Assembly (NCBI GenBank): GCA_018729555.1 | Contig: JAHHQG010000024.1 | Location: 45,541 to 109,540, forward strand | DNA: 64,000 nt | DNA from: Clostridiales bacterium | GTDB lineage: Bacteria > Bacillota > Sulfobacillia > RBS10-35 | Direction of reading: 5' to 3' | Shown: positions 7,825-17,100 of the stretch, in pieces | Position numbering within the stretch: position 1 is the stretch's first letter | How the letters are laid out: each line of letters begins with the position of its first letter | Program-made: the position numbers and the translations under genes | Notes under the pieces: model-generated | Seen by the model: only the letters and a program-made list of their open reading frames with translations | Database searches by the model: none | Told to the model about the DNA's origin: nothing

Positions 7825-9017
7825 GGTCCATCGCCATCGTGGGCGCCACCGGCTCCATCGGCCGCCAGGCGGTGGAGGTGGTGCGGCGCCATGGCGATAA
7901 GCTGAGGCTGGTGGCGGCGGCGGCCCGCTCCAACTGGGAGGGCCTGTGGGCCCTCTTGCGGGAGTTTCCATTGGAGGCGGTGGCCCTTCTGGATCGGGAG
8001 GCGGCCCAGGCCCTCCAGAAGGAAGTCTGGAAAGAAGGCCTTTCGGTGGAGGTCCTGGGGGGCCCGGAAGGCCTGGAGCGGGTGGCGGGATGGCCTGGGG
8101 CGGAAAGGGTCCTTTCGGCAGCTTGGGGGAGCCTGGGGCTGCGGACGACCCTCCGGGCTCTTGAGGCGGGGAAAGACGTGGCCCTGGCCAATAAGGAATC
8201 CCTGGTGGTGGGAGGGCCCCTGGTCAAAGAGGCCCTAAAGGCTTCGGGACGGCGGCTCATCCCGGTGGATAGCGAACATACCGCCCTCTTTCAGATCCTC
8301 GAAGGGCGGAAAGAGGAACCGAAGGCCCTTTGGCTCACCGCCTCGGGCGGCCCCTTTCTGGGGCGCCATCCCAGCTCCCTCTGGAAGGTGACGGTGGAAG
8401 AGGCCCTCAACCACCCCACGTGGCGCATGGGAGCCCGCATCACCATCGATTCCGCCACCCTTTTCAACAAGGGGCTGGAGGTCATGGAGGCCCACCACTT
8501 TTTCGACATGGATTACGACCGGATCCACGTGGTGATCCACCCCCAGAGCTACGTCCACTCCATGGTGGAGTTTTCCGACGGGTCCTTTTTCGCCCACGTG
8601 GGGATGCCCGACATGCGGGGCGCCATCCAGTACGCCCTCTCCTACCCCGAGCGGTGGGAGGCGCCGGCGGCTTATCCCCGGCCGTCCGAGTGGCCCAGCT
8701 TTCAGTTCCTCCCGGTGGACCAAGAGCTCTTTCCGGCCCTCTCCCTCTGCTACAAGGTGGGCCGTATGGGCCACCTGGCGCCGGCGGTGATGAACGGGGC
8801 GAAGGAAGAAGGGGTGGAGGCCTTTTTGGCGGGAAAACTCGCCCTCCCCTACATCGCGGCGGTGGCGGGGGCGGCGGTGAAGGCCTACACCCGAAGGGAC
8901 GATCTTTTGCAAAAGCCCTTGACGGTGGAGGCGGTGGAGGAGGCCGTAGACTTCGGACGCAGTTTTGCCCGCTTTTGGATGCAGGACCGTTCCCTTTTGA
9001 AAGAGGATATGCTGTGA
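7821..9017 (+). CDS. dxr: 1-deoxy-D-xylulose-5-phosphate reductoisomerase
   Basis: 398 residues. It is the second enzyme of the MEP isoprenoid pathway, turning DXP into MEP with NADPH. It has an N-terminal Rossmann motif (VGATGSIGRQAVEVV), ALANKESLV, the metal/substrate sequence VDSEHTALFQ, and TASGGPF. The helix NHPTWRMGARITIDSATL and the NKGLEVMEAHHFF segment are also seen. ATG 7821 overlaps the cdsA stop; a GTG nine bases upstream is less likely. The pathway partner ispG is two genes downstream. Confidence 0.96.
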   Translation: MRSIAIVGATGSIGRQAVEVVRRHGDKLRLVAAAARSNWEGLWALLREFPLEAVALLDREAAQALQKEVWKEGLSVEVLGGPEGLERVAGWPGAERVLSAAWGSLGLRTTLRALEAGKDVALANKESLVVGGPLVKEALKASGRRLIPVDSEHTALFQILEGRKEEPKALWLTASGGPFLGRHPSSLWKVTVEEALNHPTWRMGARITIDSATLFNKGLEVMEAHHFFDMDYDRIHVVIHPQSYVHSMVEFSDGSFFAHVGMPDMRGAIQYALSYPERWEAPAAYPRPSEWPSFQFLPVDQELFPALSLCYKVGRMGHLAPAVMNGAKEEGVEAFLAGKLALPYIAAVAGAAVKAYTRRDDLLQKPLTVEAVEEAVDFGRSFARFWMQDRSLLKEDML

Positions 9018-9036
9018 AGAAAAGGAGGGGTGGAGC

Positions 9037-10098
9037 ATGGCCCTTTTGACGGTGGTCCTGGTGCTGGGCGGCCTCATCTTCTTCCACGAGCTGGGCCACT
9101 TCCTCGTGGCCAAAGCGAGCGGCGTGGCAGTGGAGGAGTTTGCCCTGGGCTTTGGGCCCCTCCTGGTGGCTTTCCGGTGGGGGGAGACCCAGTACAGCCT
9201 TCGCCTCCTTCCCCTGGGGGGCTTTGTGCGGATGGCGGGGATGCATCCCGAAGATGCGATCCCTCCCGATGAGAAGCTGGCGGCCCCGGAGGCCAAAGCC
9301 CGCCCTTACGAAGAGGGTCGGGGCTTTAACGACCAGACGGTGGGCAGGCGGGCGGCCATCATCGCGGCGGGGCCCGGCGTAAACATCCTCTTGGCGGTGG
9401 TCCTTTTCGCCGTGGTCTACGGGGGCCTGGGGGTGCCCCAGGCCACCTTGACGGTGGATCGCCTGGTGCCGGGGGCGCCGGCGGAGCAGGCGGGCATCCG
9501 GCCGGGGGACCGGCTGGTGGCCATCGACGGGAAGGTCCTGACGTCGTGGGCGGAGGTGCCCCAGGCGGTGGCCCGGTCGGAGGGTGGCCTGGTGGTGGTG
9601 GTGGACCGCCACGGGGAGAAAAAGACCTTCACCTTGACACCGAGGGTGGAAGACGGGCGGAAGATCATGGGCATCTATCCCCGGGTGGAGCCGGTGCGCC
9701 TTCCCTTCTTGGCGGCGGTGGGACAAGGTTTTCGGGATACGGCGGTCCTGGTGGGGAGCTGGTTTCAGGGCCTCGCCCAGCTGGCGCAGCCGGGAGGCAC
9801 CCAGGGGGTTATGGGGCCGGTGGGCATCGCCGACACCATCGCCCAGGCCAGCCGGGCCGGGTGGGCCCAGGTCCTTTTCCTGGCGGGGATCATCAGCCTC
9901 AACCTGGGGCTCATCAACCTTTTGCCCATTCCTGCTCTGGACGGGAGCCGGCTGGTATTCTTAGGATTGGAGGCCCTTCGGGGGAAACCCATCGATCCCC
10001 GGAAAGAAGGGCTCATCCACCTGGTGGGCTTCGCCCTTTTGATGCTTTTGATCCTCATGGTGACCTTCCAGGATATCCACCGGCTGACGGGGAGCTGA
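9037..10098 (+). CDS. rseP: RseP/YluC-type site-2 intramembrane zinc protease
   Basis: 353 residues, membrane. The zinc motif HELGH lies at about residues 17-21 in the first membrane helix. A PDZ domain follows at about 125-200 (VPGAPAEQAGIRPGDRLVAI). The second metal-binding motif is near the C-terminus (NLLPIPALDGSRL). This family cuts anti-sigma factors and signal-peptide remnants within the membrane. It lies between dxr and ispG, as in many Clostridia. The AGGAGGGG ribosome site is well spaced. Confidence 0.94.
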   Translation: MALLTVVLVLGGLIFFHELGHFLVAKASGVAVEEFALGFGPLLVAFRWGETQYSLRLLPLGGFVRMAGMHPEDAIPPDEKLAAPEAKARPYEEGRGFNDQTVGRRAAIIAAGPGVNILLAVVLFAVVYGGLGVPQATLTVDRLVPGAPAEQAGIRPGDRLVAIDGKVLTSWAEVPQAVARSEGGLVVVVDRHGEKKTFTLTPRVEDGRKIMGIYPRVEPVRLPFLAAVGQGFRDTAVLVGSWFQGLAQLAQPGGTQGVMGPVGIADTIAQASRAGWAQVLFLAGIISLNLGLINLLPIPALDGSRLVFLGLEALRGKPIDPRKEGLIHLVGFALLMLLILMVTFQDIHRLTGS

Positions 10099-10102
10099 GG
10101 AG

Positions 10103-11209
10103 ATGACGGCTGTGGATGAGAAGACCTCCTGGATCCGGCGACGCCCCACCCGGGCGGTGAAGGTGGGGCCCCTTCAGATCGGGGGTGGGGCGCCGGTATC
10201 GGTGCAGACCATGACCAAGACCGACACCCGGGATATCTGGGCCACGGTGGATGAGATCCGGCGGCTCCACATCGCGGGGGCCGATCTGGTGCGGCTGGCG
10301 GTCCCCGACAAGGAGGCGGCCCGGGCCTTAAAGACCATCGTGAAGCACAGTCCCCTTCCCGTGGTGGCCGACATCCACTTCCACCACCTCCTGGCCCTCA
10401 TGGCCCTGGAGGCGGGGGTCCATAAGCTTCGCCTCAATCCCGGCAACATCGGGGGCGAGGCGAAGGTGCGGGAAGTGGTGCGGGAGGCCAAAGCCCGGGG
10501 CGTGCCCATCCGCATCGGGGTGAACGCGGGGTCCTTGGAAAAAGACCTTCTGGAGAAAGTCGGCAGGGTGCCCGAGGCCCTTGTGGAAAGCGCCCGGCGC
10601 CACATTCAGATCCTCGAGGATATGGACTTTTTCGACATCGTGGTGTCCCTCAAAGCGTCCGATGTACCCACCATGGTGCGGGCCTACGAGCTGATGGCGG
10701 AGGTAAGCCCCTACCCCCTCCATCTCGGGGTGACGGAGGCAGGCCCCGGCCTTCCCGGCATTGTGAAGAGCGTGGCGGGTATCAGCCACCTCCTGGCCCA
10801 GGGTATCGGCGACACCATCCGGGTCTCCCTGACGGAAGATGCGGCCCGGGAGGTGGAAGTGGGCCTGGAGATCCTCTACGCCTTGAAGCTTCGCACCAAG
10901 CGGCTGGAGATCGTGGCCTGCCCCACCTGCGGGCGGGTGGAGATCGACCTCTTCAAAGCCGTCCGGGAGGCGGAGGAAAAGCTGCAGGACGTCCAGGTAC
11001 CGGTGAAGGTGGCCATCATGGGCTGCGTGGTGAACGGACCCGGGGAAGCCCAGGAGGCCGACGTGGGCGTGGCCGGAGGGAACGGCTACGCCGTCCTCTT
11101 CAAGAAAGGCAGAATCGTGCGGCGGGTGCGGGAAGACGAGATGGTGGATGCCTTGGTGGAGGCGGTGCGGGAAATCGAAGCGGAAGCCAAGAAAGAGGGC
11201 GCCGGTTGA
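10103..11209 (+). CDS. ispG: 4-hydroxy-3-methylbut-2-enyl-diphosphate synthase
   Basis: 368 residues. This iron-sulfur enzyme of the MEP pathway converts MEcPP to HMBPP. It begins with a TIM-barrel (PTRAVKVGPLQIGGGAPVSV, VADIHF, LRLNPGNIG). The C-terminal Fe-S domain has CPTCGR and a GCVVNGPGEA loop supplying the third cysteine. The length suits the compact bacterial form. Only five bases separate it from rseP. A GC-rich hairpin over its stop ends the operon against the convergent thioredoxin gene. Confidence 0.96.
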   Translation: MTAVDEKTSWIRRRPTRAVKVGPLQIGGGAPVSVQTMTKTDTRDIWATVDEIRRLHIAGADLVRLAVPDKEAARALKTIVKHSPLPVVADIHFHHLLALMALEAGVHKLRLNPGNIGGEAKVREVVREAKARGVPIRIGVNAGSLEKDLLEKVGRVPEALVESARRHIQILEDMDFFDIVVSLKASDVPTMVRAYELMAEVSPYPLHLGVTEAGPGLPGIVKSVAGISHLLAQGIGDTIRVSLTEDAAREVEVGLEILYALKLRTKRLEIVACPTCGRVEIDLFKAVREAEEKLQDVQVPVKVAIMGCVVNGPGEAQEADVGVAGGNGYAVLFKKGRIVRRVREDEMVDALVEAVREIEAEAKKEGAG

Positions 11210-11221
11210 GGAGGCGCCCTC
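11195..11221. terminator. hairpin between convergent ispG and thioredoxin genes
   Basis: GAGGGCGCC (11195-11203) pairs exactly with GGCGCCCTC (11213-11221) around a 9-base loop. It overlaps the ispG stop and sits 6 bases from the stop of the minus-strand thioredoxin gene, so it could serve both strands. The T tract is weak (CTCGTTTA). Confidence 0.6.
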
Positions 11222-11226
11222 CTCGT

Positions 11227-11577
11227 TTATCCCACCGAGGTCTGGGTATCGCCTTCCGCCAGGCTGGCGATGAATTCCTCCACATTTTGGGGGAGGCGGG
11301 CCTCCCGGCTGTACAGACGGTCCACCATGCGGCCTCCCTCAAAGACCAGGAGGGTGGGAATGCCCCGGATGTCGAAGCGGGCCGCCACTTCCATGGCTTC
11401 TTCGGTATCCACTTCCGCAAACTGAAGGTGGGGGTGCTCCTCTGCCAGCTGGGCCACCAGGTCCCGGATGGGGCTGCAGTCTTCGCACCAGGGGGCATGG
11501 AAGAAGACCACCACGGGCTGGGTGGCTTTTTGCACGAAGGGGTCGAAGGTTTCGTCGGTGAGGTAATTTAGAGCCAT
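11227..11577 (-). CDS. thioredoxin-family protein with a CEDC active site
   Basis: 116 residues, a single thioredoxin fold. The WCEDC motif (Cys31, Cys34) takes the place of WCGPC. The cis-proline loop GIPTLLVF and the FAEVDTEE strand are as in thioredoxins. ATG 11577 follows GGAGGTG. It is divergent from proS and convergent with ispG, so it is a single-gene unit. The acidic dipeptide between the cysteines predicts an altered redox potential or partner. A role as a general disulfide reductase is inference. Confidence 0.85.
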   Translation of the reverse strand: MALNYLTDETFDPFVQKATQPVVVFFHAPWCEDCSPIRDLVAQLAEEHPHLQFAEVDTEEAMEVAARFDIRGIPTLLVFEGGRMVDRLYSREARLPQNVEEFIASLAEGDTQTSVG

Positions 11578-11643
11578 AGGCCACACCTCCGGGCAGAACT
11601 TTAGCATGCGGTGCTAGCATTCCCAAAGAGGAGGGTTTCCATA

Positions 11644-13461
11644 TTGCGTCTCAGCCAGTACTTTTTCACCACCCTTAGGGAGGATCCTGCCGATGCGGAA
11701 ATCGCCAGCCACCGCCTCATGATTCGGGCCGGGCTGATCCGCAAGGCGGCGGCGGGCATCTATACCTATATGCCCCTGGGTCAACGGGCAGTCATGAAGG
11801 TGAGCCAGATCGTGCGGGAGGAGATGGAGCGGGCAGGGGCCCTGGAAGTGGGACTTCCCATCGTGCAGCCGGCGGAGCTCTGGTTCCGCACGGGGCGCTG
11901 GTATGCCTACGGCCCCGAGATGTGGCGCCTCAACGATCGCCACGGCCGCCAGTACGCCCTGGGTCCCACCCATGAAGAGATCATCACCGATCTGGTGGCG
12001 GGGGAGGTGAAGTCCTGGCGGCAGCTCCCCTTCACCCTCTTCCAGATCCAGCTGAAGTACCGGGATGAGGTGAGGCCCCGCTTCGGCGTCATGAGGGCCC
12101 GGGAATTTTTGATGAAGGACGCCTATTCCTTCGATCGGGACCCCGAGGGGATGGAGGCCTCCTACTGGACCATGTACCACGCCTACCAGAGGATCTTTGC
12201 CCGGGTGGGGTTGACCTTCGGGGCGGTAGAGGCCGACTCTGGGGCCATCGGGGGATCCCACACCCACGAGTTCATGGCCTATGCCGACTACGGTGAAGCT
12301 TCCCTGGTGGTCTGCCCCGCTTGCGGCTATGCCGCCAACGTGGAGCGGGCCACGTCGTCGCCCCGGTTCCAGTCGCTCTATCCCGGCGAAGGGGAGGCGC
12401 CCCTCACCCGCATTCCCACGCCCGGGGTGCGGACCATCGACGACCTGGTGGCCTTTTCGGGGGTGCCCAAGGATCATACGGCTAAGATCCTCTTCTACGA
12501 AGTGACCTTTGCCGTGCCGGAGGGGGAGCGGACGGAGCTGGTGGCGGCCCTGGTGCGGGGCGATGCAGAGCTCAACGAGGTGAAACTCTTGAATGCCCTT
12601 CCGGGGGCCCTTCGGGCCACCCTGGCGTCGAGGGAAGCGGTCCTTTCCGCCACAGGGGCTCCCTTCGGATCGGCCGGGCCGGTGGGCCTGCGGGGCGTGT
12701 ACCGGATCCTCGCCGATGAGGAGATCGCCCGGGGGAAGAACTTTGCCGTGGGGGCCAACGAAGAGGACTGGCACTACCTCAACGCCAACATGGGGCGGGA
12801 TTTTACCGCCGATGCGGTGGTGGATCTGCGCCTGGTGGGGGCGGGGGACCGGTGCCCCAAGTGCGGCGAAGCCCTTCAGGCCCGGCGGGGCATCGAGGTG
12901 GGTCAGGTCTTCCAGCTGGGGACCCTCTACTCCGAGAAGCTGGGGGCTTACTTCCTGGACCAGGACGGTCAGCAAAAGCCCATCTGGATGGGCTGCTACG
13001 GCATCGGGGTCACCCGGACGGTGGCGGCGGCCATCGAGCAGTCCCATGACGAGAAAGGAATCATCTGGCCCTACAGCATCGCCCCCTATCATGCCATCGT
13101 GGTGCCCTTGCATAACGAAGATCCGAGCCTCATGGCGACGGCCGAGGGGATTTACCGGGAGATGGGGCGCCTCGGGGTGGAGGTCCTCTTGGACGACCGG
13201 GATGAACGGGCGGGGGTGAAATTCTCCGACGCCGACCTCATGGGTTTCCCCTTGCGGGTGACGGTGGGGGAGCGGAGCCTCCGGGAGGGCCAGGTGGAGA
13301 TCTTCCACCGCCACACGGGCCAGGTGGAAAAGGTGCCGGTGGAGAAGGCGGCGTCCCACGCGGCGGAGATCGTAAAGCGGGAGCTGGAGAAGCTTTCGCG
13401 GCGGGCCGATGAAGAGGTGCTGCCGGAAGGAGCCCGGCTGGCGGCTGACGAACGGGCATGA
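11644..13461 (+). CDS. proS: prolyl-tRNA synthetase
   Basis: 605 residues, bacterial long type. Class II motifs are present: the RLSQYFFTTLREDPADAEI N-terminus, motif 2 (FQIQLKYRDEVRPRFGVMR) and motif 3 (GCYGIGVTRTVAAAIEQ). Between motifs 2 and 3 lies the YbaK-like editing insertion (about residues 220-390, with TAKILFYEV and GSAGPVG). The anticodon-binding domain follows. TTG 11644 with GAGGAGGG upstream gives the usual start. No T-box leader is visible in the 66 bases before it. Confidence 0.96.
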   Translation: MRLSQYFFTTLREDPADAEIASHRLMIRAGLIRKAAAGIYTYMPLGQRAVMKVSQIVREEMERAGALEVGLPIVQPAELWFRTGRWYAYGPEMWRLNDRHGRQYALGPTHEEIITDLVAGEVKSWRQLPFTLFQIQLKYRDEVRPRFGVMRAREFLMKDAYSFDRDPEGMEASYWTMYHAYQRIFARVGLTFGAVEADSGAIGGSHTHEFMAYADYGEASLVVCPACGYAANVERATSSPRFQSLYPGEGEAPLTRIPTPGVRTIDDLVAFSGVPKDHTAKILFYEVTFAVPEGERTELVAALVRGDAELNEVKLLNALPGALRATLASREAVLSATGAPFGSAGPVGLRGVYRILADEEIARGKNFAVGANEEDWHYLNANMGRDFTADAVVDLRLVGAGDRCPKCGEALQARRGIEVGQVFQLGTLYSEKLGAYFLDQDGQQKPIWMGCYGIGVTRTVAAAIEQSHDEKGIIWPYSIAPYHAIVVPLHNEDPSLMATAEGIYREMGRLGVEVLLDDRDERAGVKFSDADLMGFPLRVTVGERSLREGQVEIFHRHTGQVEKVPVEKAASHAAEIVKRELEKLSRRADEEVLPEGARLAADERA

Positions 13462-13482
13462 GGAACGGGGTGGAGGACGAGC

Positions 13483-14118
13483 ATGCGGGTGGTGGCGGTG
13501 ATCCCCGCCTACAACGAGGAGAAGACCCTGGGGGCCGTGGTGGAGGCCGTCCGGGAGAGCGGCATGGTGGACCGGATCCTGGTCATCAGCGACGGGTCCA
13601 CCGATACTACGGCGGAGGTGGCTCGGAAGGCCGGAGCCGAGTGCATTGAGCTGGAGCAAAACGTGGGCAAGGGGGGCGCCTTGAAGGAAGGTATCGACCG
13701 GGCCGACAGCGACGTCTTCCTCTTCCTGGATGCCGACCTCATCGGCTTAAAGCCCCACCACGTGAAGGCCCTTTTGGCGCCCGTCCTGGAGGGGCGGGCC
13801 GACATGAGCCTGGGGGTGTTGCGCCACGGGCGGCCGGTGACGGATCTGGCCCAGGCGGTGGCCCCTTACCTCTCGGGCCAAAGGGCGGTGAAGCGGGAGG
13901 TCCTCTTGGATGTGTCCGGGCTGGAGATGGCCCGCTTCGGGGTGGAGGTGGCCCTCACCCGCCACATCCGGGAGAAAGGCGTTAAGGTGGAGGAAGTCAT
14001 CCTGGAGGGGGTCAGCCACCGGATGAAAGAAGAAAAATACGGCCTTTTGCGGGGGTTCCTCCTCCGGATGAAGATGTATTGGGAGATCGTGAAAGCCAGC
14101 TCTGCCATACGGGATTGA
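13483..14118 (+). CDS. family 2 glycosyltransferase
   Basis: 211 residues. A GT-A nucleotide-diphospho-sugar transferase fold is indicated by VAVIPAYNEEKTLGAVVEAV, the SDGSTDTTAEVA segment and the DXD-type FLDADLIG. A NVGKGGALKEGI loop is typical of dolichyl-phosphate-mannose-synthase-like or glucosyl-3-phosphoglycerate-like enzymes. There are no membrane helices apart from a mildly hydrophobic C-terminal helix. It lies between proS and polC, which are adjacent in B. subtilis. The substrate is not predictable. Confidence 0.85.
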   Translation: MRVVAVIPAYNEEKTLGAVVEAVRESGMVDRILVISDGSTDTTAEVARKAGAECIELEQNVGKGGALKEGIDRADSDVFLFLDADLIGLKPHHVKALLAPVLEGRADMSLGVLRHGRPVTDLAQAVAPYLSGQRAVKREVLLDVSGLEMARFGVEVALTRHIREKGVKVEEVILEGVSHRMKEEKYGLLRGFLLRMKMYWEIVKASSAIRD

Positions 14119-14125
14119 GGTGGCC

Positions 14126-17100
14126 ATGGGCGAACTTGTGGAGATTGTCCCCGACCGGGAGGCGTTCCCTTTTGTGGAAGCCCTCTGGGTGGACCCTGAG
14201 GACGGGCGGGTGTGGGCCGTCCTCACCCCTGGGGCAGGGCCTTCCGAGGTGGAGGCCCTCAAGGAAAAGCTGAAGGCGTCTTTGGGCGTGGAGGTGGAGT
14301 TCCGGGTCCGGGCGGAGGAGGCGGCGGAGATCCAGCCCAAGAAGAAGGCCCGCCGCGCCTCCCGGGGAAAGGCTGTCGCCCTTTCCGAGGTGCAGCCGGG
14401 CATGGGCCGGGTGCAGGTGGAGGGCCGCCTCTTTGACTGGGAGAGGGAATCCCGCCAGGGGAAAGGGTGGCTCCACCTTTTCATCACCGACGAAACGGAC
14501 TCCTTGATGCTGAGGCTTGAAGAAAACGGGGAGCCCCTTCCCGAGCTTCAGAGAGATGCCTGGGTGCGGGCATGGGGGACGGTCCCGCCGGAAGGGCGCC
14601 TCAAGGAGAAGGATCCGGTGCTTCTGGTGGAGGGTCTGGAGATGGAGCCCCCTGTCATCCGGCCCGATGAGGCGCCGGTGAAGCGGGTGGAGCTCCACGT
14701 CCACACCCGCATGAGCGCCATGGCGGCCCTCACCGATCCCCAGGCCCTCCTGGAGCGGGCCAAAGCCTGGGGCCACGAGGCCGTGGCCATCACCGACCAC
14801 GGGGTGGTGCAGGCTTTTCCCGCGGCCATGGAGGCGGCGGAGAAGCTGGGGATCAAGCTCATCTACGGGATGGAAGCCTACGTGGTGGATGAATCGCCGC
14901 CTCCGGAGGCGCTAAGGGGGCTGGCCCTTCCCCTGGACGGCCCCTTTGTGTCGGTGGACCTGGAGACGACGGGGCTTTCCCCCCGGGGCCACCGGATCAT
15001 CGAGGTGGGGGCGGTGCGCTGGGAAGGGGGGACGCCCCAGGAGACCTTTCAGCGGCTGGTGCGGCTGGAAGGTGAGCTGGCGGCGGAGGTCACCCGCCTG
15101 ACGGGCCTTCGGGCCGAGGATCTGGTCAAGGCCCCTCCCTTGAGGGAGGTGCTGGAGGACTTCCTCGCCTTTGCCGGCCATCTCCCCCTGGTGGCCCACA
15201 ACGCCGCCTTCGACGTGGGGTTCCTCTACCGGGCCGCCCGGGAGGAGCTGGGGGTGGATTACCGGCCGCCTGTCCTGGACACCCTCTGGCTGGCCAGGGC
15301 CTTTATGGGGGAGCTCACGGGCCATGGCCTGGCCTCCCTGGCAAGGGCCCTGGGCGTGCCCCTCAAGCAGCATCACCGGGCCCTTGACGATGCGGAGACG
15401 GCGGGGGGCGTCTTCTTGAAGCTTTTGGAAAGGGCAGGCCGGAAAGGGACCTGGAAAGATCTCCTCGAGGCGGCAGGGAAGGAGACCTTCCGGGGCTTGA
15501 GGCCTTACCACGTGACCCTTCTCGCCCGGTCGGAAAAGGGCCTGGAGAACCTCTACCGCCTGGTGACGGCCTCCCACGTGGAGCATTTCTACCGGGTCCC
15601 GAGGATCCCCAAATCCCTCCTCCAGGCCCACCGGGAAGGGCTTTTAGTGGGGGCCGCCGGGTGCAGCGAAGGGGAGCTCTTGGATGCCTGGTTGACGGGG
15701 GAGCCCGAGGAGCAGTGGAAGGGGCGCCTTTCCTTTTACGATTACGTGGAGCTTTCGCCCCTCGATACCCTCGGGCACCTCATCCCCCAGTATGTGGGAA
15801 GCCTTGACATCCTGAAGGCTTACCACCGGGAGCTGGTGGCGGCAGCCCGGGAGGCGGCGGTGCCGGCGGTGGCGGTGGGGGATGTCCACTACCTGGATCC
15901 CCGGGACGAAGTGGGAAGGGCCATCCTCCTTCACCAGGGAAGGGGAAGCGGGGAGAAGCCGGGGAGCTACCCCTTCAGGACCACCGGCGAGATGCTGGAG
16001 GCTTTTTCTTACCTCGGGGAAGACGACGCCCGCCAGGTGGTGGTGGAAGCGCCCCTGGCCCTCGCCCGGAGCATCCCGCCCTTAAAGGCCCTTCCCGACG
16101 GCCTCCATGCGCCTCATCTTCCCGAGGCGGAGGAAGAGCTGGGGGAGCAGGTCTACCGTCGGGCGCGGGAGCTTTACGGGGATCCTCTCCCCGAGCCGGT
16201 GGCGCGCCGTTTGGAAGATGAGCTTTCGGCCATCCGGCGCCATGGCTACGCCACCCTCTACGTTCTGGCCGCCCGGCTGGTGCGCCGGTCCTTGGAGGAT
16301 GGCTATCTCGTGGGTTCCAGGGGGTCGGTGGGGTCCAGCCTGGTGGCGACCCTTTTGGGGATCACCGAGGTAAATCCTCTACCGCCCCATTACCGCTGCC
16401 CCGAGTGCCGCTACACGGAGTTCGTCGCCGATCCGGAGGTGGGCTCGGGCTTCGATCTTCCCGAAAAGGCCTGTCCCCGGTGCGGGAGCCACCTCGTGGG
16501 GGACGGCCACGATATCCCCTTCGCCTCCTTCCTCGGCTTCGACGGGGAAAAGGTCCCCGACATCGACCTCAACTTTTCGGGGGAGTATCAAGCCCAGGCC
16601 CACCAGCACGCCGAAGCTCTTCTCGGCCGCCAGTACGTGGTGAGGGCGGGGACCGTTTCCACCATCGCCGAGCGGACGGCCTACGGGTTTTGCCGCTCCT
16701 GGGCGGAGGCCCAGGGAAAGGAGCTGCGGGCGGCGGAGCTCCGACGGCTGAGCCTTCTCCTGGTGGGGGTGAAGCGGACGACGGGCCAGCACCCCGGCGG
16801 GCTGATGCTCTTTCCCCAGGGGGAGGATATCCATCGCTTTACACCCCTCCAGTGGCCCGCCAACGACCCCAGCTCCCGCCAGATGACCACCCACTTCGAC
16901 TACGACGCCATCTCGGGGCGCCTCGTGAAGCTGGATCTTTTGGGCCATGACGATCCCACCACCTTGAAGCGCCTCCAGGAGCTGACGGGGGTCGATCCCC
17001 GGGAGGTGCCCTTCCAGGACGAGAAGACCCGGCGCCTTTTCTGGGAGGACCCGGAGGGAAAGGGGGCCATGGGCCTGCCGGAGTTCGGTACCCGCTTTGT

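Noticed and set aside
11578..11643. T-box leader before proS
   Set aside because: Only 66 bases separate the divergent genes; no T-box sequence or terminator is present.
11614..13659. 681-codon open frame antisense to proS
   Set aside because: Complement of a conserved gene; no start signals or family motifs.
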